A stretch of 64,000 bases of DNA from Vibrio rotiferianus CAIM 577 = LMG 21460 (GCF_002741985.1 NZ_APHW01000108.1:1-64000); one strand, 5' to 3'; counted from the stretch's first letter, positions 27,880-36,300 are shown. The notes: a model not told the origin generated them from the letters alone. Program-made: numbers and translations.

Positions 27880-29721
27880 TTGAATTTATTCAACTCTACC
27901 AATGTCTTAAGTTTTGTTTCAGGCTTAGCGTTGAGAGCAAAAGGAAAAGTTACAGTTTCTGTTGCTGCACTACTTAGTATCTCTACATTTTCGGCGTTCG
28001 CAGGTGACATGCTGCCTACGAAAGGTGAACAAAAAACATTGGTTCTACTGGTTAACTTCCAAGAAAACCCAAACGACCAACCTATTAGCATCGCTCAAGC
28101 CGAGAGTCTTGTATTCGGTGAAATAAACAATTTCTACCGTGAAGCATCTTTTGAACAAACTTGGTTATCTGGAGAGGTGGCAGGTTGGTTTACTCTACCG
28201 CTTTCTAATCAAGTGTGTGACTTTACAGCTGTGCAAAATGCTGCTGACGATAAAGCGGTGGCGGCTGGCGTTCCTTTGGCGCACTACGACCGCATTATTT
28301 ACCTTATGACAAAAACAGCATGTGGTGTCGCTGGCTCTGCAACCCTACAAGGTATACCTTCAAGAGCTCACATTAACGGAGATTTTTCCGCAACCAACAT
28401 TACGCATGAGCTTGGACACAACTTTGGCTTGCATCACTCTCGCGCTTTAGATTGTGGTGATGAAACCTTGGGTAGCCAATGTGAAATTCGTGAATATGGT
28501 GACACCTATGATGTCATGGGTGGCCCTGATATCGGGTACTTCAACACGTTCCAACGAGAGCAGTTAGGATGGTTAGATGGTGAGCATTCAAATAAGACAA
28601 TTGAAGTAACACAAGACGGTAACTATTCAATCGCAAATTATGAGGTGCAAAGTGATCAGCCGATCACATTAAAAGTGCCGCGCGGTTTAGATTCAACGAC
28701 AGGAATGATGCGTTGGTTCTACATTGAATATCGCCAGTCTGTAGGTTTTGATGATTTTCTTGATGATCGCTCGTACTCTTTCTACCGTGGTGATGTGACG
28801 GATGGCATCATTATCCGCAGTGCGACTGATGGTGATGCACGTAGCAGCAACCTTCTTCATTTTAAAACAGATTCTGAGTACAAGGCTGTATTTGGTCGAA
28901 ATGATTGGTTTGATCCAGCAATGCCAGTAGGTGGAACATACACTGACCCGGATTCGGGTGTCACAATGACTTTGAATAGTGCTGCAAATGGTATGGCTGA
29001 AGTGAACATTCATTTTGGAAATCCAGGCAATGGTGGTGATGATAAGGTTTGTACTACCCATATGCCAATACTCAAAGCAACAGCAACAACAGACAGTTCT
29101 GTTTATGCTGGGGAAAGTGTGCAGTATCAAGTGGCTGTCACTAACCAAGATAGTGTAGATTGTGCGAATACGACGTTTTCCGTGAGCGTCACTGTACCAA
29201 GTGGTTGGCAAGCTACAAATGGACAATTAACCTTAGCTCCGGGGGAGTCTGGCCAATTGCTATTGACTGTGACTTCAGCGAGTAACGCAACTGCAAAAGA
29301 CTATTCCATCGGCATGACCGCTTTGCATAGCCAAGACTCAAATGCTAGGGCGACAGGCACAGTGACTTACACTGTGATTGAAGAGGTTGGAACAATTCCC
29401 GAGTTAAGCGCCGTTAACGATAGCGTTGTGCTAACACAAAAGCAGCCAGTAACCATTGATGTACTTGCTAACGATGTGATTGATGAGGAAACGAAGGCTT
29501 CTATTGTTTCATACACTAGCCCAAGTAAGGGGCGAGTTGAATTATTTTCTGATGGGACCTTCCGTTACACGCCAGAAAAGCGATTCAAAAATACGGACAG
29601 CTTCAGCTACACCATAAGCGACGGTCAAAGTAGCTCCACCGCATGGGTTAGCATCACTTTGCAAGAGTCATCAGATGGTGGTGGCAATGGATCTAAGCCA
29701 GGTAAAGGCAACAATAAGTAA
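27880..29721 (+). CDS. Secreted metzincin protease 1 (M11 gametolysin-like) with Ig-like tail
   Basis: 613 residues, TTG start at 27880 with GAGG upstream. An N-terminal hydrophobic segment (about 24-42) looks like a signal. Catalytic motif HELGHNFGLHH (ligands His176, His180, His186, Glu177) with the Met-turn in YGDTYDVMGG shows a metzincin. After about residue 385 come an Ig-like/NEW3-type domain and a cadherin-like VLANDV...YTPEKRFKNTDSFSYTISDG domain, then a Gly/Lys-rich end. Clear paralogue at 36335. Convergent with a DUF11-type gene. Substrate unknown. Confidence 0.85.
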   Translation: MNLFNSTNVLSFVSGLALRAKGKVTVSVAALLSISTFSAFAGDMLPTKGEQKTLVLLVNFQENPNDQPISIAQAESLVFGEINNFYREASFEQTWLSGEVAGWFTLPLSNQVCDFTAVQNAADDKAVAAGVPLAHYDRIIYLMTKTACGVAGSATLQGIPSRAHINGDFSATNITHELGHNFGLHHSRALDCGDETLGSQCEIREYGDTYDVMGGPDIGYFNTFQREQLGWLDGEHSNKTIEVTQDGNYSIANYEVQSDQPITLKVPRGLDSTTGMMRWFYIEYRQSVGFDDFLDDRSYSFYRGDVTDGIIIRSATDGDARSSNLLHFKTDSEYKAVFGRNDWFDPAMPVGGTYTDPDSGVTMTLNSAANGMAEVNIHFGNPGNGGDDKVCTTHMPILKATATTDSSVYAGESVQYQVAVTNQDSVDCANTTFSVSVTVPSGWQATNGQLTLAPGESGQLLLTVTSASNATAKDYSIGMTALHSQDSNARATGTVTYTVIEEVGTIPELSAVNDSVVLTQKQPVTIDVLANDVIDEETKASIVSYTSPSKGRVELFSDGTFRYTPEKRFKNTDSFSYTISDGQSSSTAWVSITLQESSDGGGNGSKPGKGNNK

Positions 29722-29729
29722 CTTAGTTA

Positions 29730-29760
29730 AAATGCCCGGCATATGATATGTCGGGCATTT
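29730..29760. terminator. Bidirectional terminator between protease 1 and DUF11 protein 1
   Basis: AAATGCCCGGCATA / TATGTCGGGCATTT near-perfect stem, A-rich before and T-rich after, so it can end both convergent transcripts. Confidence 0.85.
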
Positions 29761-29787
29761 ATTCTTTTGGGTTACCAATCTCAGCCT

Positions 29788-31041
29788 TTATTCAGGACAT
29801 TGAACAGGTTCTGGGCAAGTTGGACATAGAGTACATTCAGCATAAGCAGTCATTGCTTCTACAGTTGCACCAAAGACTGTTTGACCAATAGCATCCACCG
29901 TGTCAGCAAATGGCGGAACATCTCCACCCGCAAGAGGCAGTCCATCACCTTCTCCCGGTACAGGCTCATAATCACCTTCAAAGTCTGCACATTGACCCGG
30001 TGTCAGTGTACCAACAAAGATAGGATCAGAGTCTTTGTTATCAATTACAACAACGTCATTTATGGTAATTTCCGATGTATTACAAACACTACCATTGTAA
30101 TTGACTTCAAGACCGTACTCATGAATACCTGTGTTTGCAAAGCGGTTCACGACAATCACGTTACACTCTTTTTGAAGTGTTAGCGCGCCAGGAATGTTTT
30201 GATTTGGACATTCCCAATCGGCATTGTCTGAAACTGCAACCTCTCCACCACCAGCAAGTGCTGCAGTTACTTCAGCGTAGTTGGTAATACCATTCTGAGC
30301 TACTCTAAAAGTACCGTTAAATGTTTGGTAGTCGCCGACTGCAAGCGTAGCGAGTTCAAACATATGAACACCGTTATCAAGGTCTTCTTCAACGGCAGTG
30401 GTGTCTGTTGCTTTAATATCGTAAAGAGGCAACTGGCCAGTATTTTCGACTTTCAGCTCGTAGTCATATTGTAAGGAGTCACCGTTAACAATGTTGTTAA
30501 ACGTACAGACTTTAGTGATTTTGATTTCAGGTTTACCAGGGGTGTAACAAAACGAGATGTGGCTTAAACCATAAAAATCATCCCCTCGACGTACCGGAGA
30601 ATGTAATCCGGTATCGCTACTAACTAAAATGCCATCTGCAAAATACTCATACAAGTTACCAGTAGGGCCACCTTTCACAAAGATGCCTTGAATGATGACT
30701 GGACTTGAACCTTGATCCCAAGAAAACGTTTTGGCCCCTTCTTGTACCGATATTGCAACTTCTAGTTCACCATCAGAGTAAACACCATCGGCAACAGGTT
30801 CAATTTTGAATTCTTCGAGGTCTGGTATTCCATAGAAGTCAGCACAGGTTGGGTTACCGTTGTATTGAACTGGTTGAACGCCTTGACCTGATGGAGGGCC
30901 GGCTTCAGCTCGGACATTCTGCGATACTAAAAACGCAGAGCAGACCAAAAGCGAAGTAAGTAACTTGATCAGTTTTGTGTTCAGAGAACTGATACAACTG
31001 AAGTCCATGTTGTACCAGCGCGTATTGTTTGTTTCTTTCAT
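29788..31041 (-). CDS. Secreted DUF11-like Cys-containing protein 1
   Basis: 417 residues. ATG 31041 has a strong GGAGG Shine-Dalgarno. A signal segment LIKLLTSLLVCSAFLVSQNVRA follows a longer polar start. An N-terminal domain of unknown type (about 45-175) is followed by two DUF11-like beta domains (IKITKVC..., LTLQKECN...) with paired Cys, ending in a Cys-Pro-rich CTLCPTCPEPVQC. It is paralogous to the protein at 34675 over the C-terminal 230 residues. A sigma-54-type element lies upstream. Surface or matrix role inferred. Confidence 0.75.
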   Translation of the reverse strand: MKETNNTRWYNMDFSCISSLNTKLIKLLTSLLVCSAFLVSQNVRAEAGPPSGQGVQPVQYNGNPTCADFYGIPDLEEFKIEPVADGVYSDGELEVAISVQEGAKTFSWDQGSSPVIIQGIFVKGGPTGNLYEYFADGILVSSDTGLHSPVRRGDDFYGLSHISFCYTPGKPEIKITKVCTFNNIVNGDSLQYDYELKVENTGQLPLYDIKATDTTAVEEDLDNGVHMFELATLAVGDYQTFNGTFRVAQNGITNYAEVTAALAGGGEVAVSDNADWECPNQNIPGALTLQKECNVIVVNRFANTGIHEYGLEVNYNGSVCNTSEITINDVVVIDNKDSDPIFVGTLTPGQCADFEGDYEPVPGEGDGLPLAGGDVPPFADTVDAIGQTVFGATVEAMTAYAECTLCPTCPEPVQCPE

Positions 31042-31124
31042 AAAACCTCCGGCGGGTATAGAGCGAGCTATACAACCGCATCGTTGTTCTTTCAGAAATA
31101 AGTTCGATACTGCACCGGAGTCTT

Positions 31125-31140
31125 AGCATAGAGTGTTCCA
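31125..31140 (-). promoter_or_regulatory. Sigma-54-type promoter of DUF11 gene 1
   Basis: On the minus strand TGGAACACTCTATGCT: GG and GC are exactly 10 bases apart, as required for RpoN -24/-12 elements. It lies about 85 bases before the start codon. The other DUF11 gene has the near-identical TGGCACGCTCTATGCC at the same relative place. Confidence 0.7.
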
Positions 31141-31283
31141 TGTATAAGTGGTTGTTTTTGTGGGGCTAATTATTTTGGGTGTGTTTGCCTTTGCACAGTT
31201 TGTCTACTCAAGGCTGAAGAGATTTATTTGAAGGGGTTACTAAGTACCTGATTAAAAGCAATTAAAGCGAGGGCTTGTTCGAG

Positions 31284-31300
31284 TGTTCACTAAGTGAACA
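31284..31300. promoter_or_regulatory. Perfect palindrome, candidate enhancer site of DUF11 gene 1
   Basis: TGTTCACTAAGTGAACA: two 8-base arms around one base, about 145 bases upstream of the sigma-54 element, a usual distance for bacterial enhancer-binding proteins. More GAACA/TGTTC half-sites lie close by. The rest of the 31141-31446 interval is AT-rich with no gene. Confidence 0.5.
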
Positions 31301-31446
31301 AAGTGTAACTGACTCTGAACAGAATGTGTGTTAAAGCTAAACACAACACAAAACAGAAGTAGGATGTATGAATGTTATTATTGTATGAATAGCGATCATT
31401 CCGGGTTGCTTTTTAAACATATGAATAAAAAAGATAAAATAAACGG

Positions 31447-31474
31447 TTGACCTAAAAATTTATTGAGTTAAAGT
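31447..31474 (+). promoter_or_regulatory. tRNA-Leu/tRNA-Cys promoter, copy B
   Basis: TTGACC at 31447-31452, 16-base spacer, TAAAGT at 31469-31474, then ACGCCTCG: a duplicate of copy A at 20504. Confidence 0.8.
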
Positions 31475-31537
31475 ACGCCTCGTTCTCGCGGCAAAGGTCG
31501 TTAGAGCAGATGGTGTTGCCATCGCATTGATTGCGTT

Positions 31538-31624
31538 GCCCTGGTGGTGGAATTGGTAGACACAAGGGATTTAAAATCCCTCGACGTTCGCGTTGTGCCG
31601 GTTCAAGTCCGGCCCGGGGCACCA
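31538..31624 (+). tRNA. tRNA-Leu(TAA), copy B
   Basis: 87 bases, identical in sequence to the copy at 20595, including CCA and the leader immediately upstream. Confidence 0.95.
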
Positions 31625-31639
31625 TCAGCTATTTTAGTG

Positions 31640-31712
31640 TGTGGATTGAAAATCCTTCCGTCGAGTTGACCGGCCGAGTGTCAGACCATCAATTCCGGTC
31701 GGGGCAGCATCC
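31640..31712 (+). pseudogene. Decayed tRNA remnant (tRNA-Leu-like 3' half)
   Basis: Between intact tRNA-Leu and tRNA-Cys lies a stretch with a GGATTGAAAATCC anticodon-stem-like piece, CGTCGAG, and an end CCGGTCGGGGCAGCATC that echoes CCGGCCCGGGGCACCATC of tRNA-Leu. The following CTCATTAT...GAGAACAATAAAATTCGG matches the spacer after tRNA-Leu copy A. It cannot fold as a tRNA. Probably a degenerate extra tRNA copy. Confidence 0.45.
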
Positions 31713-31743
31713 CTCATTATATGAGAACAATAAAATTCGGTAA

Positions 31744-31817
31744 GGCGCCTTGGCAGAGTGGCTATGCAGCGGATTGCAAATCCGTGGACCTCGGTTCGAT
31801 TCCGGGAGGCGCCTCCA
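31744..31817 (+). tRNA. tRNA-Cys(GCA), copy 3
   Basis: 74 bases, identical to copy 2 at 20717, with intact GGCGCCT / AGGCGCC acceptor stem and CCA. Confidence 0.96.
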
Positions 31818-31838
31818 TTCGAATATATAGAATTATTA

Positions 31839-31867
31839 AGCCCCGTCAGTGATGACGGGGCTTTTTT
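31839..31867 (+). terminator. Terminator after tRNA-Cys copy 3
   Basis: AGCCCCGTCA / TGACGGGGCT stem with TTTTTT. An almost identical terminator is repeated at 33944. Confidence 0.9.
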
Positions 31868-31950
31868 CGTCTAAGCGACATAAAAGTATATTGCAGTACT
31901 GAGCCTCATAGCACCTACGTTAGCAGAGTAGTCTTTACTTATTGAACGGT

Positions 31951-32003
31951 GACACTATACATAGATGTATTGGTTTGTAGTGTCAATATTACAAATCGAT
32001 ACA
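31951..32003. repeat. Nested palindromes upstream of the SGNH/CitC fusion gene
   Basis: Three overlapping inverted repeats: ATACATAGATGTAT (31957-31970), GACACTA/TAGTGTC (31951-31957 and 31978-31984), and TGTAT-N3-TTTGTA with TACAAA-N3-ATACA (31966-32003). They end just before a TATAAT at 32025-32030. They could be an operator or alternative hairpins. Confidence 0.6.
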
Positions 32004-32071
32004 TTAATTTTGTTGCATATGTTGTATAATGCTGTTTTGGCATACATTAACTGTAATTATTAGTAGTAAAA

Positions 32072-33853
32072 ATGAACATCATTGACTTGTCAGCGAGACT
32101 GAGAATCTTAAAATATCGATCCTTAGATTTAATCACTTCAAAAAACACCATCCGACGAAATACTAAGCTAGCGAGTTTGTATAGTAGATTAGGAGACTAT
32201 ACAAACTCAGTTAAGCATGCTGAAGCAGTGTATAAGTCAGGTTCAAGAGCTGATTACTACTACATTTTAAAAAATTTACACATCTTAAGTAATGCCACTC
32301 GGCCTGTCGATATCGTTGATGACCCAACCCCGATTCCTGATGATATAGTCTCCCTAATTGGTGCATTAGACTCTAACATTTGTGATTTTGATAAAATAAA
32401 ATTCATTCAGGATTATGTGTTAAGTAAAGGAGCGATTCCTTGCCTTATTGGTATTTCAGGAAAGGGTAAACGGCTAAAAAACAAAACTATAGAAGAAAAA
32501 GAGCTAATATCCAATCCCGATCTATATACTAAAGGTAGATATAAATGGGGGGAAAGTGATAGAGTCCCTAGCTATATTAAATACGTGTATAGAAATTACA
32601 ATGATATAAAAATATCCGAACTATTTAATTCATTTTCCCCTGTCGTAAAATCGACCAAAGTTGTATTGCGAGATTTTGAAAACCCATGCGTTTCAGTGCA
32701 AGGTGGTAGCAGAGTGACGACTTCTCAGCCAAGATCCTTCAATCGCCGTGTATTGGTGTTTGGTACTTCAACGACATTTTCTATTGGCTCTAGAGATGAA
32801 GATTCGATAACCAGTATAATCCAAAGAGAACTGAACAAAAGTTATAGCGATATCAAGGTTGAGAACTATGGCGTTCAGGGAATGCGGTTGATTCTTGCAA
32901 TTAATAACTTAGTGCAAACAGACATAAAAGAAAACGATATTGTTGTGTTTTTTGACTATGACGAGTTTAATAGGGCTAAAAATGAATATATTTTTAATAT
33001 TGATCTAAATAAATTAGATAGAGGTCGAGATTTTTTTATTGATTTAACAAAACACCAATGTCATTTTTCTCCAAGTGGAAACTCAATACTAGCTAAGTCT
33101 ATTGTCAATGAAATTATACCGAGTATGATAAACCGAGATGTAGCTAATTATCGAGAGCCTTGTGATAAGATGCTTCAAGTTCTAGATAACTTAAAATACT
33201 GCTTATATAGACACACAGCTCAGTCGTTAGAGTCATGCGAAATGAAGAGTTATCTTTCATTATTAGAAAAGCATGTACCAAAAGAAGGCACAAAGGTAGG
33301 TAGTGTTGCGGTCAATTGTAACCCGATAACGCTAGGACATTTACACCTATTAGAGTATGCGGCGGGTGATGTTGATGAGTTATTCGTATTTGTAATTGAA
33401 GAAGATAAATCCTTTTTCAAATTTGAAGATCGCTTGAAGTTAGTCTGCGAAGCTACAAATCATCTTGAGAATGTGACTGTTCTTAGGGGAGGCCGGTTCA
33501 TTTGTACAGAGTTGACGTATCCAGATTACTTTGACAAAGATACTAAAGAAGCTAAAGCAGATGCGTCAATGGAAGCTTGGTTCTTTTGTGAGTATATTGC
33601 AAAGAAACTTAATATTGGCAAAATATTTCTAGGCGATGAACCCAATTGTATGATTACAAAGCAGTACAATGACAAGATGCAAGAGTTACTCCCAGGCTAT
33701 GGTGTAGAAGTTGACATAATCGATCGCATCTCCACAGGTGGGCAGGTGATAAGTGCCTCGAAAGTAAGGGCTTATTTGAAGGAGCGAGATTTCCAATCGA
33801 TTAAAGCAATTGTTCCTGAGGCTACATATCGCTTCTTAAAGGCAAACTTTTAA
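32072..33853 (+). CDS. SGNH-like / citrate lyase ligase-type nucleotidyltransferase fusion
   Basis: 593 residues. Residues 1-90 are helical and TPR-like. Residues about 226-350 resemble an SGNH hydrolase: VLVFGTSTTFSIGS (GTS at 231-233 in the GDS place) and HFSPSGNSILA in the block V place. Residues about 408-593 match the C-terminal nucleotidyltransferase domain of citrate lyase ligase CitC: VAVNCNPITLGHLHLL, VIEEDKSFFKFEDRL, GGQVISASKVRAYL. No citrate lyase genes are near. AT-rich codon use and tRNA-repeat flanks suggest acquisition. Substrate unknown. Confidence 0.75.
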   Translation: MNIIDLSARLRILKYRSLDLITSKNTIRRNTKLASLYSRLGDYTNSVKHAEAVYKSGSRADYYYILKNLHILSNATRPVDIVDDPTPIPDDIVSLIGALDSNICDFDKIKFIQDYVLSKGAIPCLIGISGKGKRLKNKTIEEKELISNPDLYTKGRYKWGESDRVPSYIKYVYRNYNDIKISELFNSFSPVVKSTKVVLRDFENPCVSVQGGSRVTTSQPRSFNRRVLVFGTSTTFSIGSRDEDSITSIIQRELNKSYSDIKVENYGVQGMRLILAINNLVQTDIKENDIVVFFDYDEFNRAKNEYIFNIDLNKLDRGRDFFIDLTKHQCHFSPSGNSILAKSIVNEIIPSMINRDVANYREPCDKMLQVLDNLKYCLYRHTAQSLESCEMKSYLSLLEKHVPKEGTKVGSVAVNCNPITLGHLHLLEYAAGDVDELFVFVIEEDKSFFKFEDRLKLVCEATNHLENVTVLRGGRFICTELTYPDYFDKDTKEAKADASMEAWFFCEYIAKKLNIGKIFLGDEPNCMITKQYNDKMQELLPGYGVEVDIIDRISTGGQVISASKVRAYLKERDFQSIKAIVPEATYRFLKANF

Positions 33854-33889
33854 ATGTAATTGGGCCCGATTTGATTGGGCTCTCAGTGC

Positions 33890-33971
33890 ATGAGAATAAT
33901 AAAATTCGGTAAGGCGCCTCCATTCGAATATATAGAATTATTAAGCCCCGTCAGTGATGACGGGGCTTTTT
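33890..33971 (+). repeat. Duplicated tRNA-Cys flank with the tRNA body deleted
   Basis: This stretch repeats the 5' flank of tRNA-Cys copy 3 (AGAATAATAAAATTCGGTAA, one mismatch) joined directly through GGCGCCTCCA to its 3' flank (TTCGAATATATAGAATTATT) and terminator. The tRNA body between the two GGCGCC acceptor halves is gone, a 64-base loss. Confidence 0.85.
33944..33971 (+). terminator. Terminator after fusion gene (repeat copy)
   Basis: Same AGCCCCGTCA / TGACGGGGCT hairpin and T run as at 31839. Here it would end transcription of the fusion gene. Confidence 0.85.
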
Positions 33972-34152
33972 GCATTTGTTCGTTTGTTTTTCACACGACA
34001 GCACGGCAGATTTTTAGTGGTCGTAATCGTTATGGGCGGGAGAGTTGAAGGTTGGTGGTTGGGCAAAAGCGCTAAAGATATACGGAGCTTGTATGCAAAG
34101 TCGCCATCTTGATGGTCTTTTTAGCTAACGTTCTTTTTTAACAAATTAATCT

Positions 34153-34180
34153 TTGACTAAACGAAATAAATCATTAAAGT
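34153..34180 (+). promoter_or_regulatory. tRNA-Cys copy 4 promoter
   Basis: TTGACT at 34153-34158, 16-base spacer, TAAAGT at 34175-34180, then ACACGCC. Fourth example of the shared tRNA promoter. Confidence 0.78.
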
Positions 34181-34246
34181 ACACGCCTGTTCTAGGGGGA
34201 AGTCCCGAGACAACCTTTCAAATGTTTCTCTACGAAACTCAAAGAT

Positions 34247-34320
34247 GGCGCCTTGGCAGAGTGGCTATGCAGCGGATTGCAAATCCGTGGACCTCGGTTC
34301 GATTCCGGGAGGCGCCTCCA
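34247..34320 (+). tRNA. tRNA-Cys(GCA), copy 4
   Basis: 74 bases, identical to copies 2 and 3, alone in its transcription unit, with a leader that differs from the tRNA-Leu units. Confidence 0.96.
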
Positions 34321-34476
34321 TTCCTAATGTTTTTTATTCCTACCTCGGTTACAGCGAGCTTAAAACGTTAACCTGTCACGCCTGTAAACCAGACTGTATC
34401 AACCTGTAACATCATACTCGTTGCACGTTAGTCACTCTATTTATTGCTATTTTTGTTCTTATTTCATTTCAGTTTC

Positions 34477-34494
34477 CATTGTGATTGAACAATG
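34477..34494. promoter_or_regulatory. Palindrome, candidate enhancer site of DUF11 gene 2
   Basis: CATTGT-N6-ACAATG, about 60 bases upstream of the sigma-54-type element. It contains TTGAACA, a half-site also found upstream of DUF11 gene 1. Confidence 0.4.
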
Positions 34495-34552
34495 TGTCAA
34501 CTAAGATTTTATATCAACTATTTAACTACATATAAATCAATAGTTTACCCTG

Positions 34553-34568
34553 TGGCACGCTCTATGCC
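34553..34568 (+). promoter_or_regulatory. Sigma-54-type promoter of DUF11 gene 2
   Basis: TGGCACGCTCTATGCC: perfect -24 TGGCACG and GC at -12, with exactly 10 bases between GG and GC. It lies about 105 bases before the start codon. The 34321-34674 gap holds nothing else I can support. Confidence 0.75.
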
Positions 34569-34674
34569 TTATTAGTCGCGAAAAGAAAGCTGTATCACAC
34601 TTTCTATCTATCTAAACGCTATTAATGACATAAGGACCTTCGTCAAGTTTTAGGAGTGTTCTAAGGAGTAGATT

Positions 34675-36282
34675 ATGAAACCTCACACGCCAGAGCTCTG
34701 GCACACGATAAAAATCTTTATATATGCAGTTATTACAAGCCTATTTATAGGCAGTTCTGCGTTTGCTACGCCAACTGATGGTGTCTTTGAGTTAGAATCA
34801 AATGCAAATGCTGTAGATGATTCGGCAGCTGGCGCGCCCGACGATTGGGGCACTCCACCATTAGATGGGTCTGCACAAGTATTTAGCTTTGAAGATGATA
34901 CCGCCACGCCGGATACAATATTCACAGGGGGTAAGAAAGACATTCAAGATATCCCACAATTAGGATGGAAGACAGGTACCGTTCTCGATAAAGGGGATAT
35001 TCTCCATGCTTATGCTGCGGCCTATATCATCAATAATGAACTTGTATTGACTTTTGGTGCCGACCGTTTTGGTAATAGCGGTGACGCATTTTTAGGCTTT
35101 TGGTTTTATCAAGATTCTGTCGGAACCAACCCTGATGGCACGTTTTCAGGTCAACATGTCGCGGGTGACTTACTTATCCAGGTAAATTACTTACAATCAG
35201 CGAATGCAGGGCCTGAGATTTTAGTCCTAGAATGGGATACAAGTTGTAAAAAAGCTGCGAGCAATAACCCACAAGATGGGGAGTGTGCTGCAGCAAACCT
35301 TCGTTTAAAAGTTAGGAGCAACGCACTATGTGCTCCGGGAAATCAATTGGTTTGTGCTTCTACAAATACGTCTGATGCAACTTCGCCATGGCCATACACT
35401 CCTAAAGATGGTGTAGATGATGTATTCCCTCCGGAAACCTTTTTCGAAGGGGGAGTCAATATTACACAGCTTCTCCAAGCAGATACGTGCTTTAGTGCTT
35501 TTGCGGCAGAGACACGTGCATCAAGTAGTATCACAGCGCAGTTAAAAGACTTTGTCGTTGGCGATTTCGAGCTATGTAGCGTAGATATTACTAAAACTTG
35601 TAATCAGGCACAGGTTAACGATACAGAAGATGGTTATGTCTACACCTATAGCGGTGACGTTATTAATGATGGTGTGGGTACACTATATGACGTAGTCGTT
35701 GAAGATCTTGAAGCAGGTACAATTCATAGCCTTGGTAGTATTCCGTCTGGTCAAAGCGCAAGTTACTCAGGAAGTTTTGAGAGCACAAGTAATGGGTTAA
35801 CAAATACTGTAAGAGTCACTGCTGCTGCTACACCTGGTGGGCAAGCTACGATTACTGATACTGCTAGCGATCCTTGTGAATCGTTGAGCTTGTCACCGAT
35901 GATCAGTGTGAACAAGTCATGTACTAGCGGATTCAAGCAAACCGCGAGTGGTATAATAGCTGAAGTAAGCTTCTCTGGTATGGTTTGTAATACAACGCCT
36001 GATTTGACGTTGGTTAACGTTTCTGTTGTGGATGATTCAGGTACACCGAGCGACACTGCAGATGATGTTGTGGTACTGAGTAATGTTGTACTTGGACCTC
36101 CAGGTAGTGGTAATGAATGTGAACCATACAGCGGTAGCTATATTCCTACAGCGTTTAGTAATTCAGAAACACAATCATTCCGAGATACTGTTACAGCGGT
36201 TGGTTTCTTGAAGATTGACGGAACCCAAGCAACTAATACTGCCTCTGCTGACTGTGATATCTGTCCAGCACCAACAGACTAA
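34675..36282 (+). CDS. Secreted DUF11-like Cys-containing protein 2
   Basis: 535 residues; ATG 34675 has AAGGAG upstream. The signal segment is IKIFIYAVITSLFIGSSAFA. An N-terminal beta domain (about 30-300) contains HAYAAAYIINNELVLTFGADRFGNSGDA, seen in large DUF11-linked extracellular proteins of other bacteria. Two DUF11-like domains follow (VDITKTCN..., ISVNKSCT...), ending ASADCDICPAPTD. The C-terminal part is paralogous to the 29788 protein. Convergent with protease 2, with a sigma-54-type element upstream. Function unknown. Confidence 0.78.
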   Translation: MKPHTPELWHTIKIFIYAVITSLFIGSSAFATPTDGVFELESNANAVDDSAAGAPDDWGTPPLDGSAQVFSFEDDTATPDTIFTGGKKDIQDIPQLGWKTGTVLDKGDILHAYAAAYIINNELVLTFGADRFGNSGDAFLGFWFYQDSVGTNPDGTFSGQHVAGDLLIQVNYLQSANAGPEILVLEWDTSCKKAASNNPQDGECAAANLRLKVRSNALCAPGNQLVCASTNTSDATSPWPYTPKDGVDDVFPPETFFEGGVNITQLLQADTCFSAFAAETRASSSITAQLKDFVVGDFELCSVDITKTCNQAQVNDTEDGYVYTYSGDVINDGVGTLYDVVVEDLEAGTIHSLGSIPSGQSASYSGSFESTSNGLTNTVRVTAAATPGGQATITDTASDPCESLSLSPMISVNKSCTSGFKQTASGIIAEVSFSGMVCNTTPDLTLVNVSVVDDSGTPSDTADDVVVLSNVVLGPPGSGNECEPYSGSYIPTAFSNSETQSFRDTVTAVGFLKIDGTQATNTASADCDICPAPTD

Positions 36283-36300
36283 ATGATATTTGTAAATAGA

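Noticed and set aside
28693..29226. Open frame of 177 codons on the minus strand
   Set aside because: Antisense to protease 1; its Cys run comes from the complement of coding repeats and no start signal is seen.
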